Below are positions 31,166 through 42,930 of a stretch of 56,370 nt of DNA, one piece after another. The notes under the pieces are model-generated. The model did no database searches. It had not been told where the DNA came from and saw only the letters and a list, made by a program, of their open reading frames with translations. Numbering within the stretch: the first letter of the stretch is position 1; the number at the start of each line of letters is the position of its first letter. Location: positions 1 through 56,370 of the forward strand of contig JACQPQ010000034.1 of NCBI GenBank assembly GCA_016207405.1, in the 5' to 3' direction. This DNA comes from Gammaproteobacteria bacterium. Lineage in GTDB: Bacteria; Pseudomonadota; Gammaproteobacteria; JACQPQ01. The position numbers were made by a program, and so were the translations under genes.

Positions 31166-31724
31166 ACTGCCCCCTCACCTCTCCCAACAACTGTACCTCT
31201 TTAGTGTTCAATTTGGCATACAACCCTCGCGCTTGAAGATTGCTAGCCCCTTGGCGAAACAAAACCTGTTTATCTGTTTTTAAAATCTGTTGCTTGGGTA
31301 AAAAAGTAAGTTCAGAAGTTTCCAAAGTGGCTTTTTTTTGATTCTTCTCATTTAAATAGGTCGCTTTCACTTCTTGGCGTAAAGTGATGGATTCTTCTAA
31401 ACCCTTTCCGCTCATTTCCCCAGACTCCGCGCGGAGAGACCAATGTTCTTTAGGATCGAATGCCGTAAAATATGGTTTAATCGCAACCGTGCGGTTTGGA
31501 TTTCGAAAAATGTTCATTTCTGTTGCATAAAGTTGGTGATCTGGGTGACCTTCTGAATTCATCTGGGTAACCACCACATTTTTAAGAATGAGCGTGGGTA
31601 ACGGATTTTTATGTATTTTCACTTCGTCTTTCGACTTCCCTTGCAATGCTAACCATCCACTCACACTCACCATCAGAACGAGGAACAGAATGGTTACAAC
31701 CTGTTTATCTAAGAAAAATAACAT
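31152..31724 (-). CDS. lptC: LPS export protein LptC
   Basis: The 190-residue bitopic protein has one N-terminal membrane anchor (TILFLVLMVSVSGWLALQG, about 11-29) and a periplasmic beta-jellyroll related to LptA (LKNVVVTQMNSEGHPDHQLYA and later strands). It receives LPS from LptBFG and passes it to LptA. It lies at the conserved place between kdsC and lptA, but here a 113-bp inverted-repeat element (31746-31858) separates it from kdsC, so the lpt genes may depend on their own promoter or on read-through. Confidence 0.88.
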   Translation of the reverse strand: MLFFLDKQVVTILFLVLMVSVSGWLALQGKSKDEVKIHKNPLPTLILKNVVVTQMNSEGHPDHQLYATEMNIFRNPNRTVAIKPYFTAFDPKEHWSLRAESGEMSGKGLEESITLRQEVKATYLNEKNQKKATLETSELTFLPKQQILKTDKQVLFRQGASNLQARGLYAKLNTKEVQLLGEVRGQYGVR

Positions 31725-31736
31725 TTTTTATAAAGT

Positions 31737-31858
31737 CCCACTGATGGGTGATTTGCTGTGTATTTTCCGCTGCCTGCTGCTCGCTAAAAAGTCCCTTGCG
31801 CTCCTAGAATTTTTCCGGCCGCTCGCAAAGGCATCAGAAAATACATAGCAAACCACCC
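31737..31858. mobile_element. Inverted-repeat element (MITE-like) between kdsC and lptC
   Basis: Terminal repeats at 31746-31767 (GGGTGATTTGCTGTGTATTT..) and 31837-31858 (..AATACATAGCAAACCACCC) match at 20 of 22 positions when one is reversed. The 113-bp body has no coding capacity. Homology to the half-copy at 9026-9077 extends a few bases further, to 31737 (ACTGATGGGT). It interrupts the otherwise conserved kdsC-lptC junction. Confidence 0.65.
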
Positions 31859-31889
31859 TCCCCACCATTTTAGTGAGGCCCTAGCATTT

Positions 31890-32432
31890 TTATAGTAAAT
31901 ATATGTTCTGAATAGAGTCTAGCTTATTTTGGGCTCGTAATAGAAACTCACACGCCTCTCGTACGGCCCCTTGGCCGCCGAGCCTTTTCGTTTGCCAGTC
32001 GGCAACTTGGCTCACAAAAGGCACGGCATTCGCGACTGCAATAGAAAAACCGACTTGTTTCATAATAGGCAGATCGGGCAGATCATCCCCAATATAAGCA
32101 ATCTCTTCATCAGTCATATGCAAATAATCTTTCAATTTTTGATACGCCACCCTTTTGTCTTTTTGTCCCATTAAAATGTGGGCTTTGGGCACATTGAGTT
32201 CCACCATTCTTTTGATAGCCGCAGAGGAGTTTCGACTGGATAAAACCGCAACGTGAATACCTGCTTGTTCTAACATTTTAAACCCTACGCCGTCATGACA
32301 GTGAAAGGGTTTACATTCGGAATGCAGATCAGCGGTAAACCACAGCGACCCATCGGTCATGACGCCATCGACATCCGAAATAAGTAACCGAATACGCGCG
32401 GCTTTTTCGATAAGAATTTTGTTTTCTGCCAT
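31890..32432 (-). CDS. kdsC: 3-deoxy-D-manno-octulosonate 8-phosphate phosphatase
   Basis: The 180-residue C0-type HAD phosphatase (no cap domain) removes phosphate from KDO-8-phosphate. Motif I is ISDVDGVMTDG (nucleophile Asp), followed by HCHDGVGFKMLEQAGI, AVLSSRNSSA (motif II), GQKDK (motif III Lys) and YIGDDLPDLPIM (motif IV). It works as a tetramer. ATG 32432 has GGAAG five bases upstream; a GTG at 32450 lies inside the CACTAAC heptamer tract. It follows kdsD as in E. coli. Confidence 0.95.
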   Translation of the reverse strand: MAENKILIEKAARIRLLISDVDGVMTDGSLWFTADLHSECKPFHCHDGVGFKMLEQAGIHVAVLSSRNSSAAIKRMVELNVPKAHILMGQKDKRVAYQKLKDYLHMTDEEIAYIGDDLPDLPIMKQVGFSIAVANAVPFVSQVADWQTKRLGGQGAVREACEFLLRAQNKLDSIQNIYLL

Positions 32433-32440
32433 CTGACTTC

Positions 32441-32458
32441 CACTAACCACTAACCACT
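32441..32458. repeat. CACTAAC heptamer tract between kdsD and kdsC
   Basis: CACTAAC CACTAAC CACT, a 7-bp period, fills nearly the whole kdsD-kdsC spacer. It is the reverse complement of the TAGTGGT-type unit at 20121-20140. Confidence 0.7.
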
Positions 32459-32460
32459 AT

Positions 32461-35555
<3,095 letters not shown>

Positions 35556-35558
<3 letters not shown>

Positions 35559-35574
35559 GGTGCATTTACGCACC
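35556..35574. terminator. Short GTAGGGTGC palindrome after ald, possible terminator
   Basis: GGTGC (35559-35563) and GCACC (35570-35574) pair around ATTTAC directly after the ald stop. The GTAGGGTG head links it to the longer palindromic repeats at 396, 8975, 42396 and 43468. There is no U-tract, so termination would be weak. Confidence 0.35.
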
Positions 35575-35686
35575 ACTGACAAAAAGCCACACAATGCTGT
35601 CGTTCATTTACGCAATTAAGCATGAGTAAGTTAAGTTATTCTTACCAGGATTTTTAAAAGAGGCCATGCTTTGTGTAATATCATTT

Positions 35687-35707
35687 AAATGTCTTTTATA
35701 GACTTTT
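35687..35707 (+). promoter_or_regulatory. Dyad upstream of abiEi, possible autoregulatory operator
   Basis: AAATGTCT (35687-35694) and AGACTTTT (35700-35707) are inverted with one mismatch around TTTAT, about 13 bases before the ATG. The core GTCTTTTATAGAC contains a TATAGA that could be the -10. AbiEi proteins are known to bind inverted repeats in their own promoter; the fit here is inferred. Confidence 0.4.
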
Positions 35708-35719
35708 TATGAATAAAAT

Positions 35720-36523
35720 ATGGCAATAATCAGAACCTATCACGAGTTACTAGAATACGTTCAGGCTCAGGGTCGTAAAACTTTTTCGCTGCAAGAAGTC
35801 ATTCAGATAAAAGAAGGTAACAGAAATGCAGCGAGCTTAATGCTACAAGACATGGTCTCACATAAATTTGTTAAACCCATTGCAAAGGGGTTTTATGCAA
35901 TTTACTCGTCGTCAGAGAAGCAAACTGAATCTATTTCCTGTCATGACTATATTGACCAATTGATGCAGCATAAGAAGGTCCAATACTACGTAGGACTCCT
36001 TTCGGCAGCCAGTGTTTATGGGGCTACCCATCATAGGCCAATGATTTATCAAGTGGTTACAAATCAGCAAGTACGCATCCCAAAAAAACTGTTGCCAGAT
36101 ATCCATTTTTTTACTAAAAAGCACTTTCCAACGCATTGCGTGCTAAAACGCAAGGGCCAGTATGGGTATATGAATTTTTCAACCCCTGCGTTAACTTTGT
36201 ATGATGCTATTAAGTTTGAAAAGAGCTGCGGTACCCTCTACAACGTTATTCTCATATTTAAGGAAATATTGCCTGAACTCAAGCTCCTAGACGTTAGGGA
36301 ACTGGTAAAAAACTCTATTGAAGTGTCTGTTATCCAGAAATTTGGATATCTTTTAGAAAAGTTGGGGCAAGTTAACTTAGCTAAATATTTCAAACCGATG
36401 GCCGCTGCTGCAAAAAGCTATGTTCCCCTTTCTAAATATGATTCCAACAAAAGGTTTGAAAAAAACGGGGTCTGGAAAGTTATTGATAATATTGATTGGG
36501 GGGAAGTAGAAGATGTTGCCTAG
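35720..36523 (+). CDS. AbiEi-family antitoxin (type IV toxin-antitoxin)
   Basis: The 267-residue protein has an N-terminal winged helix (FSLQEVIQIKEGNRNAASLML .. GFYAIY, about 20-65), where the recognition helix would sit, and the AbiEi C-terminal domain. The latter includes YYVGLLSAASVYGATHHRP and VTNQQVRIPKK. In type IV systems the antitoxin neutralises the toxin without binding it directly and represses its own promoter. The 3' end overlaps the toxin gene by 11 bases (36513-36523), so both are made together. It lies between housekeeping genes (ald and, after the next two genes, ftsK). Confidence 0.85.
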   Translation: MAIIRTYHELLEYVQAQGRKTFSLQEVIQIKEGNRNAASLMLQDMVSHKFVKPIAKGFYAIYSSSEKQTESISCHDYIDQLMQHKKVQYYVGLLSAASVYGATHHRPMIYQVVTNQQVRIPKKLLPDIHFFTKKHFPTHCVLKRKGQYGYMNFSTPALTLYDAIKFEKSCGTLYNVILIFKEILPELKLLDVRELVKNSIEVSVIQKFGYLLEKLGQVNLAKYFKPMAAAAKSYVPLSKYDSNKRFEKNGVWKVIDNIDWGEVEDVA

Positions 36524-37301
36524 CGCCTACATTGAACATTGGCGACGTTATGCCCCATGGCGTTCTAATGAATTTGTTGAACAAGATCTGATTTTATCTA
36601 GGATTTTGACTGAACTTTACTCCAGTCAGCTTATTGTGGATTCTTTAGCATTTAGAGGGGGAACAGCACTTCATAAAATATTTTTAGACAAACCTGCTCG
36701 CTATTCTGAGGATCTCGATTTTGTTCATATCAAAGGAGGACGAATAGGAAGTGTAATTTCAGAAATTAGAAGAATCTTGGATCCCATCTTTTCAAGCAAA
36801 CCTCGATACAAGGCGGGTAAAGACCGTGCAACACTGCTGTACCGTTATCAAGCAGAATTGCCGCCTCATTCCTCTATGAAGATTAAGATTGAAATCAACA
36901 CAACAGAATCTTTTTTTGTTGAGCCGCTACAAGTTAAAACTTTAATCTACGAGTCACCCTGGTTTTCTGGAAAAGCTGCCATTACTACGTATTCAACCGA
37001 AGAACTATTGGCGACGAAATTACGCGCCCTTTATCAGAGAAGAAAGGGGAGGGACTTGTTTGATTTATTTATGAGCAAAAAGCTCGAACCAGATTATGAA
37101 AAGATCGTTCAAATTTTTAATAAATATCTCAAAGCCGAAAACAAGCACATTCCATCGGCTCTTTTTGAACAAAATCTTGTAGAAAAATTAAAGAAACCAC
37201 ATTTTGGATTAGATTTCCAACCACTGATCAATCCTGTCATTCAATACGATCAACAAGAAGCTTTTGAATATGTGCTGGGAAAATTTCTTTCTCGCTTTTG
37301 A
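36513..37301 (+). CDS. AbiEii-family nucleotidyltransferase toxin
   Basis: The 262-residue protein has the DNA polymerase beta-type nucleotidyltransferase signature of the AbiEii/AbiGii group: AFRGGTALHK near 48-57 and RYSEDLDFVHIK near 65-76, with acidic metal ligands in EDLDF, then STEELLATKLRALYQRRKGRDLFDLF near 164-189. Characterised relatives use GTP or other nucleotides to modify tRNA 3' ends, and give abortive infection against phages. All motifs appear intact. It overlaps the antitoxin gene and is followed by an exported protein of unknown role 82 bases on. Confidence 0.85.
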   Translation: MLPSAYIEHWRRYAPWRSNEFVEQDLILSRILTELYSSQLIVDSLAFRGGTALHKIFLDKPARYSEDLDFVHIKGGRIGSVISEIRRILDPIFSSKPRYKAGKDRATLLYRYQAELPPHSSMKIKIEINTTESFFVEPLQVKTLIYESPWFSGKAAITTYSTEELLATKLRALYQRRKGRDLFDLFMSKKLEPDYEKIVQIFNKYLKAENKHIPSALFEQNLVEKLKKPHFGLDFQPLINPVIQYDQQEAFEYVLGKFLSRF

Positions 37302-37383
37302 ACGCAATATAGTTTTACCAACCATACCATTATTCATTATATGACATTAGAAATTTCCAACACATTGCTCTTAGGAGATAACC

Positions 37384-39657
37384 ATGAAACTTCGATTGAT
37401 TTTTAGTATTTTCTTTCTTTGCTGGCTCACCTTATTCCTAACGTGTAGTTATGCTGAGGACTTAAGTGAAGAAGAAACCGTTGCATATCTAGAAGATTAC
37501 ACAACAGCAGTTGAAAAAAAAGAATCCGAAAAAATATCGATCATCTATACCAAACTTGCCGAATATCCTTATCTTACCATTCAAACAATCTTTCACCTCA
37601 TGAAGCAAAATTCTCCCCCAATTAAACCGTGGAAAGTGATTGATTTTCTGCCTCCTTTGCTCAAAGAAATAAAAGACGCTAAAGAAGCAGGCAACGTTTT
37701 CTACACCCTTATGAGGTGGGAAGAGAGTGATTTTTTTTGGGATTTTTGGGAGAAAAATCCAACTTTTAGAAAAGGGAGAGATACGAGAGATAGAAATTTC
37801 CAAGGTTTCATGTGGTATGCCGAGTGGGGGCGCACATTGTCCAAAGAGGACGCTCTTTACAATACTGTGATAGATGTTTTCTATTCAGATGGGCGTATAC
37901 AAGAAATCCTCGATGGATGGGTCAAGCAATTTCCAGAAGCAATGATACCCATCATACTGGAGACATTTCCATACACAGATCTGTCCAATAATACTGGGAA
38001 TAGGCTGAGTACTTTTCTTTTGTTGAAAAATAAAACCCTTTTAATGCCACACATTGAAGGGGCTTTTGATGAAGAAAAAGATCCTATAAGACGAGCTCAA
38101 TTATTTTTTATGCTTCAGGCGGTTGAATCGCCCAAACTTTTTACAATCAATTCTGAAACAGTGTTTACCGCTGAAGTGCGAGCTAATAAGGCATTTGCGG
38201 GGCTATATGGTGGTAATAATTTTTCCATCATGCGTTACAGTTTGTGGGAACATCAGTCTTTCAATCAAGACATTGGCTACTTATATAGAGATGAAACGGA
38301 TAGAGAGGTCAACCAAAGAAACTTATTACTTGAAGTTGCCAGGAAGGCAGTAAATAACATCGTAAAACACTATATCAATATTGATCCGAAAAAATGGTCA
38401 TATGAGCAGGGTGGACCATATATAGATAACTCGCCGCTTGTAGACGATTCAACAGATACGCTGAATGACGATGAAGGTCGCCATCAAATTCTCATAGAAA
38501 TACACAAGTTTGCTCTTTTAAAAAACCTTAATATTGACGAGCATAAGCTTGAACAACTTATAAATAGTTCCAAATACACAAAACAGGATGATGAATTTAT
38601 TATGGCTAGCATTAGCTTCGGCATTCTCTTTTTGCAATCAAGTAAATCCATTTACTCTGAGAGTAGCGAGGATGTTTCAAAAATTAATCAGAAAATCATT
38701 CAAGCAGCCCAGGTAATCCAACAATATCAAGATAAAATGATACCCCCTGATGATGAAGATGTCTGGTTTGAAGGCCTTGAAGGTTTATCTTTGGCTATTC
38801 TTGCGTTTAAGTCCATATTAAAAATGGACATCCTCAGTGAACAAGATAAAAAGTCATATCAAAAAACTTACACTTTCTTTGTGGGTCTCCTTGTATCATT
38901 TATGAGCCGTATAGATGAATATGAGACGTACAATACGCGGAATACATTTTTTTTAGCTATGCGTGCGCTTACCTTGTTAACCATAGATTACAATCAGCTG
39001 ACGACTTTCTATTCGGGTGAAATTGCTTTAGATAAATGTATTGCGCTATTGCAAGGAACATTTTATCCGGAGGATCCTTTGTCAGTGGCTTATGACACTG
39101 AGCATTCATACGACAGAGGACTCTCTAATAAAAACAGTTCTGTTGCAAGAACTCCGCTCGTTCATTTGGCATTACACCTTTATTCATTACGTCATAAAAA
39201 AGGGGCTCTCCTGAAAAGCACCCAATCTAACTTAGTTCTTGCACTAGAAAATTACATACGCTTTCTAACTCTCTTGCTAAAAGTAGTTGAAGAAGATCCT
39301 ATAACACACGGTAATCGAGCCAAAGATGTAGGCGATCATTTCTTCCATGCAAGTGTTTTTTGGGTTACCTCTGCTTTACAGCTTATACAGAGTTCTCCTG
39401 AAAAGAGGCATCAAAATTTTTCGAATAAATCCGTTTCTGAATTATTAACAAAAATATTTTCCTCATTACTTACAGAAGATGGCTTGTTTAAAAGAATCGC
39501 ACCCAATAGTACCGACAAGAGAAACGACCCCTTTGCGGTCTCAGATGCTTATTCTAACTTTACAATAGGACTTGCATTAACTTCCATATTGGCGCTTTAT
39601 CAGGAAAATAGGGAAGAAAAATTAAATATGACACCCATGCTTCCTGAGAGATTTTGA
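37384..39657 (+). CDS. Exported protein of unknown function, 757 residues, predicted all-helical
   Basis: I do not recognise this protein. It begins with a signal peptide (about 1-24: hydrophobic IFSIFFLCWLTLFLTC, then SYA-ED, an AxA-like cleavage site; a lipobox reading is poor because Thr precedes the Cys). AGGAGA lies just before the ATG. The mature part is nearly all predicted helix with alternating acidic and hydrophobic blocks. The C-terminal third (about 540-740: RTPLVHLALHLYSLRHKKGA .. GDHFFHASVFWVTSALQLI .. YSNFTIGLALTSILALYQEN) suggests paired helices like an alpha/alpha-toroid, but I see no catalytic motif. Cysteine is almost absent after the signal. It lies alone between the AbiE pair and ftsK, with lower G+C than ftsK, so it may be part of the same acquired segment. 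Confidence 0.75.
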   Translation: MKLRLIFSIFFLCWLTLFLTCSYAEDLSEEETVAYLEDYTTAVEKKESEKISIIYTKLAEYPYLTIQTIFHLMKQNSPPIKPWKVIDFLPPLLKEIKDAKEAGNVFYTLMRWEESDFFWDFWEKNPTFRKGRDTRDRNFQGFMWYAEWGRTLSKEDALYNTVIDVFYSDGRIQEILDGWVKQFPEAMIPIILETFPYTDLSNNTGNRLSTFLLLKNKTLLMPHIEGAFDEEKDPIRRAQLFFMLQAVESPKLFTINSETVFTAEVRANKAFAGLYGGNNFSIMRYSLWEHQSFNQDIGYLYRDETDREVNQRNLLLEVARKAVNNIVKHYINIDPKKWSYEQGGPYIDNSPLVDDSTDTLNDDEGRHQILIEIHKFALLKNLNIDEHKLEQLINSSKYTKQDDEFIMASISFGILFLQSSKSIYSESSEDVSKINQKIIQAAQVIQQYQDKMIPPDDEDVWFEGLEGLSLAILAFKSILKMDILSEQDKKSYQKTYTFFVGLLVSFMSRIDEYETYNTRNTFFLAMRALTLLTIDYNQLTTFYSGEIALDKCIALLQGTFYPEDPLSVAYDTEHSYDRGLSNKNSSVARTPLVHLALHLYSLRHKKGALLKSTQSNLVLALENYIRFLTLLLKVVEEDPITHGNRAKDVGDHFFHASVFWVTSALQLIQSSPEKRHQNFSNKSVSELLTKIFSSLLTEDGLFKRIAPNSTDKRNDPFAVSDAYSNFTIGLALTSILALYQENREEKLNMTPMLPERF

Positions 39658-39688
39658 GTTACAAAGAGATCTACATTGAAAAAGGACC

Positions 39689-42040
39689 ATGCCACAAGCC
39701 GTTAGGAAAAAAAAAGAGGTCTCAGGGCTTTTAGAAGCGCTCCAAAAACGCTTGCGAGAAGGTCTTTTTATTTTACTCCAAGCCTTGGCAGTCTATTTCC
39801 TACTCACCTTGGGGAGTTACGCCGAGAGTGATCCAGGATGGTCTACGAGCGCCACGGTGGAAGGAATTCAAAATATGGGAGGGCGTGTAGGCGCTTGGAT
39901 CTCCGATATTTTTTTCTATTTTTTTGGATACTTAGCTTACTTTTTCCCAGCTGCCATCGCTTATCTTGGAACCCGCGCGCTTTACGGCGGGCGTGAGGAA
40001 ACCAAAGAACCGCATCGAAGGATGGAAGCCTTCATCCGCGGGATAGGAGGACTTTTTATTCTTCTTTCGGGAACGGGGCTTTCTCATTTTTATGGCCAGG
40101 CCTTAAAGTCTCATTTGCCCATGGGCGTTGGCGGAATTATCGGACAAGTGGTTTCGGGCACATCCGGGCATATCTTCAATGCAGTGGGAAGTGTGCTGAT
40201 CTTGTTCGCCCTCCTTCTGATTGGGATTACTTTCTTAACCGGCTTATCTTGGTTTAAAACCGTCGCCTTCTTATGGCGAAAATTTTTACAGAGCATTCTC
40301 TGGCTTCATCATCAATATGCTTCACCCCCCGCTATTAAAAAAGAAGAACTCCTTGCTTCTCCTTTTCCAGCCGTAGAACGCATAGAACCCAAGATCAGCA
40401 TTCCCGTAGAAAAAAAACCTTACATTCATCCGATGCCAGTGCCAGGAAGCGAGAGAGAAGAACCTGAAGAACCTACACACGCTTCCACAACCTTAGAAAA
40501 ATCTATCACTTCTAAGCCCTTACCTTCGCTTGAACTCCTGGACTCCCCAGACAACACCCATGTTTTAGCTTCTAACGAAACTGCCCATCAAGAAATGTCT
40601 CGCCAAGTGGAACTCAAGTTACAAGATTTTGGGGTTGACGCAAAAGTGGTTGCAGTGAATCCGGGCCCAATTATCACTCGTTTTGAGCTTCAATTAGCCC
40701 CCGGCATTAAGGCGAGCAAGGTCTCCACCCTCGCAAAAGATTTGGCACGCTCTCTTTTGGTGAGAAGTGTTCGTATTGTAGAAGTCATTCCAGGGAAATC
40801 TACCATTGGTCTTGAACTTCCTAATGAACATCAAGAAGTCGTTCGCTTGAGGGAAATTTTAGAATCCGATGCTTATCGAAATGCGCGTTCTTCTCTTACA
40901 CTGGCTTTAGGCAAAGATATTGCAGGCGCTCCCGTCGTGGTTGACCTGACTAAAATGCCTCATCTGTTAATGGCCGGAACGACGGGCTCTGGCAAATCCG
41001 TATGTGTGAATGCCATTTTGTTGAGCCTTTTATATAAAGCGACTCCGGATAAGGTTCGTCTACTCCTGATTGACCCAAAAACATTAGAGTTATCGGTTTA
41101 CGAAGGGATCCCCCATCTTTTGGTACCCGTTGTGACAGACATGCGGGAAGCCTCCAATGCTTTACGTTGGTGTATTAATGAGATGGAAGAGCGGTATCGT
41201 CTGATGGCCTGTTTTGGCGTTCGAAACGTGGCCAGCTTCAACAAAAAAGTAAAGGAAGAAACTGAAAAAGGACATCCCCTGGAGCATCCCTTTCCAACTG
41301 CCGAAGAAGCATCAAAGGGTGAACGCCGGTACTGTGAACCCTTACCCTACATTGTCATCATCATTGATGAACTCGCGGATATGATGATGGTTGTAGGTAA
41401 AAAGGTTGACCATTTAATCGCGAGACTCGCCCAAAAAGCACGCGCTTCAGGTATTCATTTAATCCTGTCTACTCAAAGGCCTTCTGTTGACGTGATTACA
41501 GGGTTAATTAAAGCCAATATTCCAACGCGGATTGCGTTTCAGGTGTCTTCTCGAATAGACTCCAGAACCATTTTAGATCAGCAAGGTGCAGAGCATCTCC
41601 TCGGAAATGGAGACATGTTATATTTGCCTGCAGGTTCTGGTTTACCGGTTCGGATCCATGGGGCACTGGTAGCTGATCATGAAGTGCATAAAGTCGTTTC
41701 TGCCTGGAAGCAGCAAGGCGCACCCTGTTATCTTCAAGGCATATTAGAAGGTTCATCACAAGATTTTTCGGAAGAGGGTTCCTCTAACGAGAACTCAATG
41801 GGCTTTGAACAGGGAACGGAAGAAGGAGATGAATTATACGACCGAGCGGTTTATATTGTCACTCAAAGTCGACGCGCTTCTATTTCTCATATACAACGTC
41901 GTTTAAAAATTGGTTATAATCGAGCAGCACGTTTAATTGAAGTGATGGAAAAAGCGGGGGTCGTCAGCGAAATGGAAACCAATGGCAGCCGTACTGTTTT
42001 AGCACCCCCTCCACCGGAAACTGAAAAAGAATTTGAATAA
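39689..42040 (+). CDS. ftsK: DNA translocase FtsK
   Basis: The 783-residue protein has four N-terminal membrane segments (within about 25-195), a short Pro/Glu-rich linker (about 215-300) and the motor domain, with Walker [17 protein letters not shown] near 430 and Walker [14 protein letters not shown] near 555, then the C-terminal gamma winged helix ([36 protein letters not shown]) that reads KOPS sites. It couples septation with chromosome segregation and XerCD resolution. The linker is far shorter than in E. coli FtsK (1329 residues), as in many bacteria. fis follows after 13 bases. Confidence 0.97.
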   Translation: MPQAVRKKKEVSGLLEALQKRLREGLFILLQALAVYFLLTLGSYAESDPGWSTSATVEGIQNMGGRVGAWISDIFFYFFGYLAYFFPAAIAYLGTRALYGGREETKEPHRRMEAFIRGIGGLFILLSGTGLSHFYGQALKSHLPMGVGGIIGQVVSGTSGHIFNAVGSVLILFALLLIGITFLTGLSWFKTVAFLWRKFLQSILWLHHQYASPPAIKKEELLASPFPAVERIEPKISIPVEKKPYIHPMPVPGSEREEPEEPTHASTTLEKSITSKPLPSLELLDSPDNTHVLASNETAHQEMSRQVELKLQDFGVDAKVVAVNPGPIITRFELQLAPGIKASKVSTLAKDLARSLLVRSVRIVEVIPGKSTIGLELPNEHQEVVRLREILESDAYRNARSSLTLALGKDIAGAPVVVDLTKMPHLLMAGTTGSGKSVCVNAILLSLLYKATPDKVRLLLIDPKTLELSVYEGIPHLLVPVVTDMREASNALRWCINEMEERYRLMACFGVRNVASFNKKVKEETEKGHPLEHPFPTAEEASKGERRYCEPLPYIVIIIDELADMMMVVGKKVDHLIARLAQKARASGIHLILSTQRPSVDVITGLIKANIPTRIAFQVSSRIDSRTILDQQGAEHLLGNGDMLYLPAGSGLPVRIHGALVADHEVHKVVSAWKQQGAPCYLQGILEGSSQDFSEEGSSNENSMGFEQGTEEGDELYDRAVYIVTQSRRASISHIQRRLKIGYNRAARLIEVMEKAGVVSEMETNGSRTVLAPPPPETEKEFE

Positions 42041-42053
42041 AAGCATAAAACCC

Positions 42054-42362
42054 ATGACAGAAATAGCTCCACTGAACCCTATTAAAACGCTAACAGGAGA
42101 AAACTCTCCTAAAGAAAATTTCTCCCAAGAATCTCTTCCTTTACGGGAAAGTGTTAGCCGAGCGATGAAAAACTATTTTCATCATTTGGATGGACAAGAC
42201 ACTCAAGGTGTCTACCAAATGGTACTGTCCGAAGTAGAGGCTCCCTTATTAGAATCCGTGATGGCGTACACGGGGAAAAATCAGAGCAAGGCCGCCATTC
42301 TTCTCGGCATTAACCGCGGCACCTTACGAACGAAACTCAAGCAATACGGGCTGATTGAGTGA
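42054..42362 (+). CDS. fis: Fis-family nucleoid protein
   Basis: The 102-residue protein ends in a helix-turn-helix nearly the same as E. coli Fis: [20 protein letters not shown], then [19 protein letters not shown]. The N-terminal half has the helices of the dimer core. It bends DNA and modulates rRNA, tRNA and recombination sites. ATG 42054 is chosen over a TTG at 42033 that lies inside ftsK. Fis normally follows dusB; here it follows ftsK, which is unusual. A strong hairpin (42396-42430) lies 33 bases after its stop. Confidence 0.93.
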   Translation: MTEIAPLNPIKTLTGENSPKENFSQESLPLRESVSRAMKNYFHHLDGQDTQGVYQMVLSEVEAPLLESVMAYTGKNQSKAAILLGINRGTLRTKLKQYGLIE

Positions 42363-42395
42363 ACGATCCTCCTATCCTCTTCAAATCTCAGATCC

Positions 42396-42430
42396 GGTAG
42401 GGTGGGCACGTTTTTTGTGCCCACCCTACC
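42396..42430. terminator. Perfect 14-bp hairpin after fis (GTAGGGTGGGCAC repeat), bidirectional terminator candidate
   Basis: GGTAGGGTGGGCAC and GTGCCCACCCTACC are exact inverted repeats around GTTTTTT. It lies between fis and the convergent small exported-protein gene, which ends nine bases on. The GTAGGGTG end relates it to the other palindromic repeats in the window, so it may be a repeat doing service as a terminator. Confidence 0.65.
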
Positions 42431-42438
42431 TGTCTAAT

Positions 42439-42711
42439 CTAAGATTTTACTTTTGTTTTGCAGAACACGACATAATAACCGGGGAGCTGATTAAATTCTC
42501 CGTCGCTTTTATAAAAAATGCTTTGAATTTCGTACGTGTATCCTGCACTCCTGTCGTTTTTCAAATTTTGCACATAGGTAGCAACAGCAGAGATATTTTG
42601 GAAGTTTGTGCTGTATGTACACGCATAAAAAGAGCTACCAGCTAACGCACTTTGACTTAAAAAACCAAGCGACAACACTATCCCCACGCTGAGTTTTAAA
42701 ATAGTTTTCAT
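42439..42711 (-). CDS. Small exported protein of unknown function, 90 residues
   Basis: The product has a clear signal peptide (KTILKLSVGIVLSLGFLSQS, cleavage after ALA at residue 24) and a 66-residue mature part with two cysteines (31 and 84), which could form one disulfide. Many Tyr/Ser/Asn residues are present. I cannot assign a family. AAGGAG sits six bases before ATG 42711. An 11-G run (42768-42778) lies 57 bases upstream of the start, where length changes could alter promoter spacing. Confidence 0.7.
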   Translation of the reverse strand: MKTILKLSVGIVLSLGFLSQSALAGSSFYACTYSTNFQNISAVATYVQNLKNDRSAGYTYEIQSIFYKSDGEFNQLPGYYVVFCKTKVKS

Positions 42712-42767
42712 ACTGTTCTCCTTATGTAGTTTTTGTTGTACAAATTGAGTCTCACATAAAAAGTGTA

Positions 42768-42778
42768 GGGGGGGGGGG
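42768..42778. repeat. Run of 11 G upstream of the small exported-protein gene
   Basis: An uninterrupted homopolymer of 11 G (C on the gene's coding strand) lies in the likely promoter/leader region of the 90-residue exported protein. Such tracts slip during replication and are classic phase-variation sites. The exact length is uncertain because homopolymers are error-prone in assemblies. Confidence 0.8.
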
Positions 42779-42829
42779 ACTTTTGTCAAATGCATGGATT
42801 ACTTTCCAGTAGTTCCCGCTCATTCGTCG

Positions 42830-42851
42830 CCCCGCGGCACCGACCGCGGGG
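42830..42851. repeat. Perfect GC-only hairpin upstream of brnT
   Basis: CCCCGCGG (42830-42837) and CCGCGGGG (42844-42851) are exact inverted repeats around CACCGA, in an otherwise A+T-rich spacer. It lies between the divergent small exported-protein gene and brnT and may insulate their transcription. Confidence 0.6.
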
Positions 42852-42888
42852 TCCAGATTTATTGAGCCTGGATAAAGACTATGTGATT

Positions 42889-42924
42889 GTTACAATTGAA
42901 TGTAACTACAACTAAAGCTACAAT
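42889..42924 (+). promoter_or_regulatory. brnT promoter with overlapping dyad operator
   Basis: TTGAAT (42896-42901) and TACAAT (42919-42924) are spaced 17 bases. GTTACA (42889-42894) and TGTAAC (42901-42906) form a perfect dyad covering the -35. The expected start of transcription, about 42931, coincides with the brnT ATG, so the message may be leaderless, consistent with no Shine-Dalgarno. The antitoxin BrnA is known to repress its own operon; this dyad would be the natural site. Confidence 0.5.
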
Positions 42925-42930
42925 ACGATC

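Noticed and set aside
42054-42362. fis-like gene as a NtrC-type regulator fragment
   Set aside because: The HTH and N-terminal length match full Fis; there is no sign of a lost AAA+ domain.
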